DNA of 64,000 bases from Archivesica marissinica (lineage: Eukaryota; Mollusca; Bivalvia; Venerida; Vesicomyidae): contig CM026400.1 of the NCBI GenBank assembly GCA_014843695.1, forward strand, positions 44,484,126 through 44,548,125, read 5' to 3'. How positions within the stretch are numbered: position 1 is the stretch's first letter; each line of letters opens with the position of its first letter. The notes under the pieces are model-generated. The model was not told where the DNA came from. It made no database searches and saw only the letters and a list, made by a program, of their open reading frames with translations. The translations under genes were made by a program, and so were the position numbers. This document shows, piece by piece, positions 13,101-22,100 of this stretch.

Positions 13101-16100
13101 CTATGGAAGCCTCACCCAGCGTAACCAGAGGGGCGATGATACTTGAATCAGACGATCGTTCGCGATACTCCCAGAATCATGCCGTATAGGTGTTCACATG
13201 GTATATTAATCCGGGGGTCGCAGGTTCGACCCCCCGTCTGACCCTAATAAAATTAACAGTCTTTCAGATGGGACTTTAAACCGAGGTCTAGTGTCGGTGC
13301 TTTACACCGTGCACGTAACAGAACCAGAGGAGACTCTGGAATGGATCCCTGGATTATACCAGTCCAGCGTGTTACCACTGGACTACAGATCCGTCTGTCA
13401 TGTCGATGTTGCAATGATCCAGTGCGCTTAAATGGAGCTGAAAGCACCCAACTTTAATATAGTTCCCCGGGCGCCTGTTTCAGACTTACTAGCTTAAGAT
13501 ACATCAGCACTTTCAATACCGTACTATAAATGAGCTTCCTGTGTGTGTTTTACGTTTATTTATCGTCGTTACCGGTTATCCATATGAGCGACGCCTCCTG
13601 AAGAGATTAGTCATTTTAGATGTTTGGAGGATAGTGCAATGATACAGAAAGAGACCCATTACAGAGTCTCCTCTGGTTCTTTTACGTGCACGGTGTAAAG
13701 CACCGACACGAGACCTCGGTTTAACGTCCCATCTGAAAGACTGTTCATTTTATTAGGGTCAGACGGGGGATCGAACCTGCGATCCCTGGATTACTAGTCC
13801 AGCATGTTAACCACTGGACTACAGATCCGTCTGAGCTTCCTAGATCTGAGGCCGCTTTCATACCATGTGACAGGATACAACAAACTGTCTTTACTGTGAA
13901 CTATTAGCATAATGGAACAAGCAAATAACTGAAAGCCAAGTTTATTGTTTCTCTTCGTCCAAGATTTGTGCTTATAAAAATATATAACATTATGTTTGAA
14001 TATGAATTTACTGTCTTACCATGTACCAAACTAACTGTCATTTTTTTACCGCATATGATATAATAATTAACAAATATTCACCACGAAACTTAATTTTATG
14101 TGTTCTTTTTCTACATCAGATCATACATTACAGAAATTGTTCATCCAACATTGTTTATTTAGTTCGAAGTGATGGGGAGGGCTGTAAATAATGTTGTTAT
14201 AACTTGTAGCCCAACCCATTTGCTTTTTTTCCCTTGACAAAACAAATGTATCGTATACTGCAATCATATAATTACATATTAATGTCTGATTTGTTCGTAG
14301 TTTTGTATGTATATATGTAATGTATTGTATGCAAAAATGCAATAAAATATTATTTAATAAAACAACAACAAAAAACTGTCTTACCAATATTTTACCCATA
14401 ATCGATAAGTCTTGTAGTATTAGATTTGAATATATAGAAGTAAAATATATTAGAAAATATACTAATAACGGATAATTATATAAATATATATAGAAGTAAA
14501 ATATATTAGAAAATATACTAACAAATAATTATATAATATATATACAAGTAAAATATATTAGAAAATATACTAACAACGGATAATTATATAAATATATATA
14601 GAAGTAAAATATATTAGAATATATACTAACAGATAATTATATAAAATATATAGAAGTAAAATATATTAGAAAATATACTAACAAATAATTATATAATATA
14701 TATAGAAGTAAATATATTAGAAATATACTAACAACGGATATTATATATATATATAGAAGTAAAATATATTAGAATATATACTAACAGATCATTATATAAA
14801 TATATATACAAGTAAAATATATTAGAATATATACTAACAGATCATTATATAAATATATATACAAGTAAAATATATTAGAATATATACTAACAGATCATTA
14901 TATAAATATATATACAAGTAAAATATATTAGAATATATTATTTGTTTTCAATTCAACATTTTATTACATAAAGCACAATAACATTGCTTATAGTAAGCAT
15001 ATACATGTATATATATACATACAATTGGAAACATGGTTTACAGAGAAGCATGTATTACATATGATATACACGTGTATACTTACAACATGTACAATAATGA
15101 AAAATAGTAGAAATTACAAGTAAAATATATTAGAATATATACTAATAACAGATCATTGTATAAATATATATACAAGTAAAATATATTAGAATATATACTA
15201 ATAACAGATCATTATATAAATATATATACAAGTAAAATATATTAGAATATATACTAACAGATAATTGTATAAATATATATACAAGTAAAATATATTAGAA
15301 TATATACTAATAACAGATCATTATATAAATATATATACAAGTAAAATATATTAGAATATATACTAATAACAGATCATTATATAAATATATATACAAGTAA
15401 AATATATTAGAATATATACTAACAGATAATTGTATAAATATATATACAAGTAAAATATATTAGAATATATACTAATAACAGATCATTATATAAATATATA
15501 TACAAGTAAAATATATTAGAATATATACTAACAGATAATTATATAAAATATAGTTTATACAAATTTATTTTAGTTCAATTGCAAAACGAAGTCTTACAAC
15601 TTATATTAATCACTCTCGAAATCTCATTCCTGATGGAATCCATCGCCACGAGGGAGAGAGAAGAGGCCACATGGAATTTAAATGCCTTGTCTAAGGACAC
15701 ACTCGTAACGTCTCCAGCGGGACTCGAACCCCGGGCCTTTCGAACCTGACGCGAACGCGCTACCACAGCGCTATCACGACTTCCACGATATATAGAAGTA
15801 AAATATATAAGAAGTTATTCATTCGTCGAATCTAGACTAAACTTTATAATGATATATAGTGTTTGTTATAGAGTTTATTTGTACGTACCATAAATTGTGT
15901 GACAATGTTGTGGCATGCGGATGGTGGCGTGCACTGCTGTGGCTGTTGGGTGTCTATCGGCAGTTGGCACCATACACACTGGATGGAATCTCTAAGACAC
16001 ATACCCATGTCTGTGTTCAATGCACAATTCCTTGTATCAACAGATTCAATCTGAAAAAAGAATTCATTTGATCAAAATGAACGAAAAATCTCTGACGTTC

Positions 16101-19100
16101 GTTTTAAGGATACAAATAATGTAGTGTGTTCTAAACAGCTTGATCAAGTTGATGCAACTGTTAGTTTATACAAATTTATTTTAGCTCGATTGCGAAACAA
16201 GTTATTTCAACTTATATAAATCACTCTCGAGACCTCATTCCTGATGGAATCCATCGCCACGAGGGAGAAAGAAGAGGGAATGTGGAATTTAAATGCCTTG
16301 CCTATAAGGGCACACTCGTAGCGGCTCCAGTGGGGCTCGAACTCCGGACCTTTCGCACCTGAAGCGAACGCGCATCCACTGCGCTATCACGACTTCCACT
16401 GTTAGACAGCATGTCCATCTGGGACAGGAGGTGTAACTCCATTGATTATGGATACATAAGAAAGTATTCCGTATATTATGAAGCCTCCGTGAGCACTACT
16501 CGTAGCCGAGTGAGGGGTTGCGAGTTCGAACAACGCCAGATCCACGGTGGTCGTGAGCACTACTCGTAGCCGAGTGAGGGGTTGCGAGTTCGAATCACGC
16601 CAGATCCACGGTGGTCGTGAGCACTACTCGTAGCCGAGCGAGGGGTTGCGAGTTCGAACAACGCCAGATCCACGGTGGTCGTGAGCACTACTCGTAGCCG
16701 AGTGAGGGGTCGCGAGTTCGAACAACGCCAATCCACGGTGTCGTGAACACTACTCCTAGCCGAGCGAGGGATTGCGAGTTCGAACAACGCCAGATCCACG
16801 GTTGGTCGTGAGCACTACTCGTAGCCGAGTGAGGGGTTGTGAGTTCGAATCACGCCAGATCCACGGTGGTCGTGAGCACTACTCGTAGCCGAGCGAGGGG
16901 TTGCGAGTTCGAACAACGCCAGACCACGGTGGTTGTGAGCACTACTCGTACCGAGTGAGGGGTTGCGAGTTCGAACAACGCCAGATCCACGGTGGTTGTG
17001 AGCACTACTCGTAGCCGAGTTAGGGGTTGCGAGTTCGAACAACGCAATCCACGGTGGTCGTGAGCACTACTCGTAGCCGAGCGAGGGTTGCGAGTTCGAA
17101 CAACGCCAGATCCACGGTGGTTGTGAGCACTACTCGTAGCCGAGTGAGGGGTTGCGAGTTCGAACAACGCCAGATCCACGGTGGTTGTGAGCACTACTCG
17201 TAGCCGAGTTAGGGGTTGCGAGTTCGAACAACGCCAGATCCACGGTGGTTGTGAGCACTACTCGTAGCCGAGTGAGGGGTTGCGAGTTCGAACAACGCCA
17301 GTTCCACGGTGGTCGTGAGCACTACTCGTAGCCGAGTGAGGGGTTGCGAGTTTGAACAACGCCAGATCCACGGTGGTCGTGAGCACTACTCGTACCCGAG
17401 TGAGGGGTTGAGAGTTTGAACTACGCCAGATCCACGGTGGTCGTGAGCACTACTCGTACCCGAGTGAGGGGTTGCGAGTTCGAACAACGCCAGATCCACG
17501 GTGGTCGTGAGCACTACTCGTACCCGAGTGAGGGGTTGAGAGTTTGAACTAAGCCAGATCCACGGTGATGGTGTTCTTAGTTTACGCGAATACACTTAAT
17601 TGTACACATTACTTCTGTTCTTTCTCCCCATTGCGATGAATTTTATCTGGAATGAAGTCTCGTGAGCGATAGAACTAAACTAATGGTGTAAACTAAATTT
17701 GAATAAACTGTTGGAATGATTTTAAATGGACATTTTCATAAGAAACACATATGAACACGAATGATTCCAGTACTCGAAACAGAAATATTGTAATTTAAAT
17801 CTCATGTGAATTTTATTGAATTTTGTTCATTGAATTTATTTCCTGTTAGCGGTAGATCATGGTAAAATATAAATGAAAGTCCAATATGCAATGCATATCG
17901 GGCAAAGTAACTATGCAAATACTTATTGATCAATCAAAATTAATTTCATTACTTGTGGACGAAAGTCCAGCTAGCTGAAGTTGATCTGGGACTTCCAGCT
18001 AGCTGAAATTGATGTGGGACTTCCAGCTAGCTGAAGTTGATCTGGGACTTCCAGCTAGCTGAAGTTGATCTGGGAGTTCCAGCTAGCTGAAATTGATGTG
18101 GGACTTCCAGCTAGCTGACGTTGATCTGGGACTTCCAGCTAGCTGAAATTGATCTGGGACATCCAGCTAGCTGAAGTTGATTTGGGACTTCCAGCTAGCT
18201 GGAATTGATTTGGGACTTCCAGCTAGCTGGAATTGATTTGGGACTTCCAGCTAGCTGAAATTGATTTGGGACTTCCAGCTAGCTGAAATTGATTTGGGAC
18301 TTCCAGCTAGCTGAAGTTGATCTGGGACTATCCATTGAGGGAAGACACATTCACTGCACGGTTAGTTTATACAAATTTATTTTAGCTCGATTGCGAAACG
18401 AGTTCTTATAACTTATAATTAATCACTCTCGAGACCTCATTCCTGATGGAATCCATCGCCACGAGGGAGAGAGAAGTGGCAACGTGGACTTTAAATGCCT
18501 TGCCTAAGGGCACAATCGTAACGGCTCCAGCGGGGCTCGAACGGTTACATCGGAGGCGTGGGTAATGTATGGATACAGAAGTTGACGGGGGTTAAATTGG
18601 TATTAACCAGATATTGATACTAACGAGTTTAGCACTTTGCACGCTAGCGGCAGATAAAGTCACTTTTGCAAACAGCATATGCTATGCTATTTGCTATTCC
18701 GATAGTGGAGCTAAAACACTTGGCTAGATAGCAAACAACATAGATCCAGACTAGCCGCGGCGAAATGTGATTTTATTTACTCAGCTGGTAAAGGGTTAAA
18801 GGATTACGTGCTGGCCGAAATCGGCCCAAGTTTTAATGAAACATTGAACATGCTTGATAATACTAAAAAGTTTTAGAAAACCCGGTTCTGAAGAACCACA
18901 TTTAGGCAATTCCAAAAAAAGAAATTAGGCATATCTCACCTCGGGTACAACGGAATGATTACTGAAAATCGGTTCTACTCAGTACCCGATTAAATAGTTC
19001 ATGATGACTTGTGTCCATTTTGTACGATTTCTGTTTGAAATCGCCTACATGGGGTTCTCCATGACCGGATTTTCTGGTCATATCGCGCAGTTGGTGGACG

Positions 19101-22100
19101 GTTGCAAAAAGATGAAGGATTCGATAAACTTTTTTACTATTTTTTTTTAACATTATCAACGATTTTAGATTTTTCTTTAAAACTGGGGGCCGATTTCGGC
19201 CATATTTACGGTAGGATGCACATAGTTCTTTGTACTAACGAGTTTAAATTGGTACTAACCATATCGTTTGTATTAATAAAGAGACTGTCATTGCTCTGCC
19301 ATATCCGAGGCGTGGCTGTTGTATCTGATAATGACGTTACTGAGAATCTCGACGTTGACAATACTGCAAATACAGGTCGTATTCTCAACTGCAATGTAGA
19401 AAGAAGTAAAAACAGTAACAGATACATTATTAGTGTTGCCAGTATTATTATAATTGTTATTGATTGCATTTTTAGAATTATTTGCCTTAATATAATTTAC
19501 ATTAATAGTATTTGAATTATTAATTGCATTATTATAATTATTTGTATTATTATCATCATCATTTACATTAATAGTATTTGTATTATTAATTGCATTATTA
19601 TAATTATTTGCATCATTATCCTTTACATTAATAGTATTTGCTGTCACACATGGGGTTTACACCTTAATGTCAATAAGACCAAAGTAATGATTTTTGAAAA
19701 TGGGCGACATACTCGATATCAATTTTTCATTCAAATACTTGGGTGTACACCTATTCAAAAACGGGAATTGGAACCGTACACAAAAACGAATAGCGCAACA
19801 TGCGTCATTTTCAATCCATAACTTGTTTACAAGATACAACCAATTAAATATTCCTATCAAACAAAAAATTAAATTGTTTGATTCTTTGGTGTCTCCTATA
19901 TTAAATTATGCTGCGGAGATATGAAAGTCCCGACATTGAGGCAATGCATTCCAAATTTTGTAGAAAACTTCTATGGGTTCAACTAACTTAGACGCACTTT
20001 ATGGAGAATTAGGCAGAACCCCAATGTATATACATAGAAGATTAGTAATGATCAAATATTGGATAAAACTACTAACTTTGAATAATCAGTCACTACTGTT
20101 TAAAACTCATCATGTGCTTAAACCTGATGTAGATAATGGTATTATATACAATAAGTGTAACTGGGCTTATCATATAAAACATATTCTCGAACAATGTGGG
20201 TTAATGTACATATGGCAGAACCAATTTAATATGTTGATAGATTATAATGAGATAAAACAAAGAATATTAGATATATATTATCAAAGCTGGTATTCGTCTA
20301 TTAATAATTCAGGGAGGTTAGAGACATACTGTTTGTTTAAACACTCGTTCAGTTTTGAAAAACATTTATACTTTATTAAAGAAGACAGATTTAGAATGGC
20401 GTTGACAAAATTCCGAACTTCATCCCATGATTTAGCTATCGAACGTGGAAGATATCAAAACATGCCCAGAAATCAAAGAATATGTATATATTGCAATACA
20501 GGCATGATAGAAAGTGAATATCATTTCCTTCTTACATGTCCGAAATTTAGAGATCTTAGACAGAAATATCTAAAACATTATTACTGTACATGGTAAACTA
20601 TTAATAAATTCACTAATTTAATGTCACAAAATCAAAAACCATTGGTAGAAATTTAGCAAAATACATATATTTCGCAAATGTATATAGAAACTATAATTAG
20701 CATAAGCAGAGAGTATATTAACATCTTGCTCTTTTGTAAATCCATGCCGTTACCTACATGTATACATGTACTTGCTATATACATTGTATGAATGTTTAAT
20801 GCAATAAAGGTATTGTTGTTATTGTTATTTGCAATATTAATTGCATTATTAGAATTATTTGCATTAATATATTTTACATTAATAGTATTTGCATTATTAG
20901 AATTAATTGCATTAATATAATTTACATTAATAGTATTTGCACTATTAATTGCATTATTAGAATATTTGCATTATTTTTGTTATTAAATATTTGCTTAATA
21001 TCATTTACATTAATAGTATTTGTATTATTAATTGCATTAGAAATATTTGCATTATAATCCTTTACATTAATAGTATTTGCATTATTAATTGCATTAGAAA
21101 TATTTGCATTAATATCCTTTACATTAATAGTATATGATTAATAATTACGTTATTAGAATTATTTGATGTATATATGTTATATGTAAGACGCTAATTGTAT
21201 GTATTGTTCGACTGATTTTATGTCTATCTACCATTGAGGAGGAAATAAAGATTTGACTTGAAGAAAAAAGCATTATTAAAAATATTTGCATTATTAGAAA
21301 TATTTGCATTATTATTATTAACATTAATATTATTTGCATTATTAACTTCATTATAATGATTATTTGCATTAATTAATATAATTTACATTAATAGTATTTG
21401 CATTATTAGAAATATTTGCATTAATATAATTTACATTAATAGTATTCGCATTATTAGAAATATTTGCATTATTATAATTTACATTAATATTATTTGCATT
21501 ATTAACTTCATTATAATGATTATTTGCATTAATTAATATAATTTACATTAATAGTATTTGCATTATTAGAAATATTTGCATTAATATAATTTACAGTAAT
21601 AGTATTAACATTTTTATTATTATAGATATTAGTATTATTGCTACTGTTGTTATTGTTTTTACATGAATACATGGTACATGCTATTATTGTGAATTCTGCT
21701 GAAGGTAGTGACGGTTAGAATTTACGAAATAAGCATTTACTAATAAAAAACAAATTTGGTCTTACCTTTGTTATAGAAAGACTTGCATCTAATAGAAACA
21801 TCACGGTGCTGTTACCCTGCCTCGTCAACTGCAGGTCAACAACTTGTCCAGCTAGAGAAAAACTCGCTGTGGTGAGTCGCAAGTACATGGTGGACGGAGA
21901 TAGCACGCTGTCTATGTTCTCTGGGGACTTCACCTACACATACAAATCAACAAATCAAATCTTTATTATATGTGGGGTATCATTTTGTGGAACTTGGATG
22001 CCCGGAACGACAACATATAATTATATAAAAGATATATCATATAATTACGTTTATTTCAGAGTGGAGATATGTTAATGCTAAAGCTCGTCTGTCCGATTAG

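Noticed and set aside
14017..14120. Extra receptor exon on the minus strand ending at a CTTAC (donor-like) site
   Set aside because: The only upstream acceptor gives a stop codon in the required phase, and exons 5 and 6 already join in phase.
16490..17595. Minus-strand frames (VDLALFELATPRSAT...)
   Set aside because: Translations of the 64-bp SINE-head array; frames shift whenever a base is lost in a unit.
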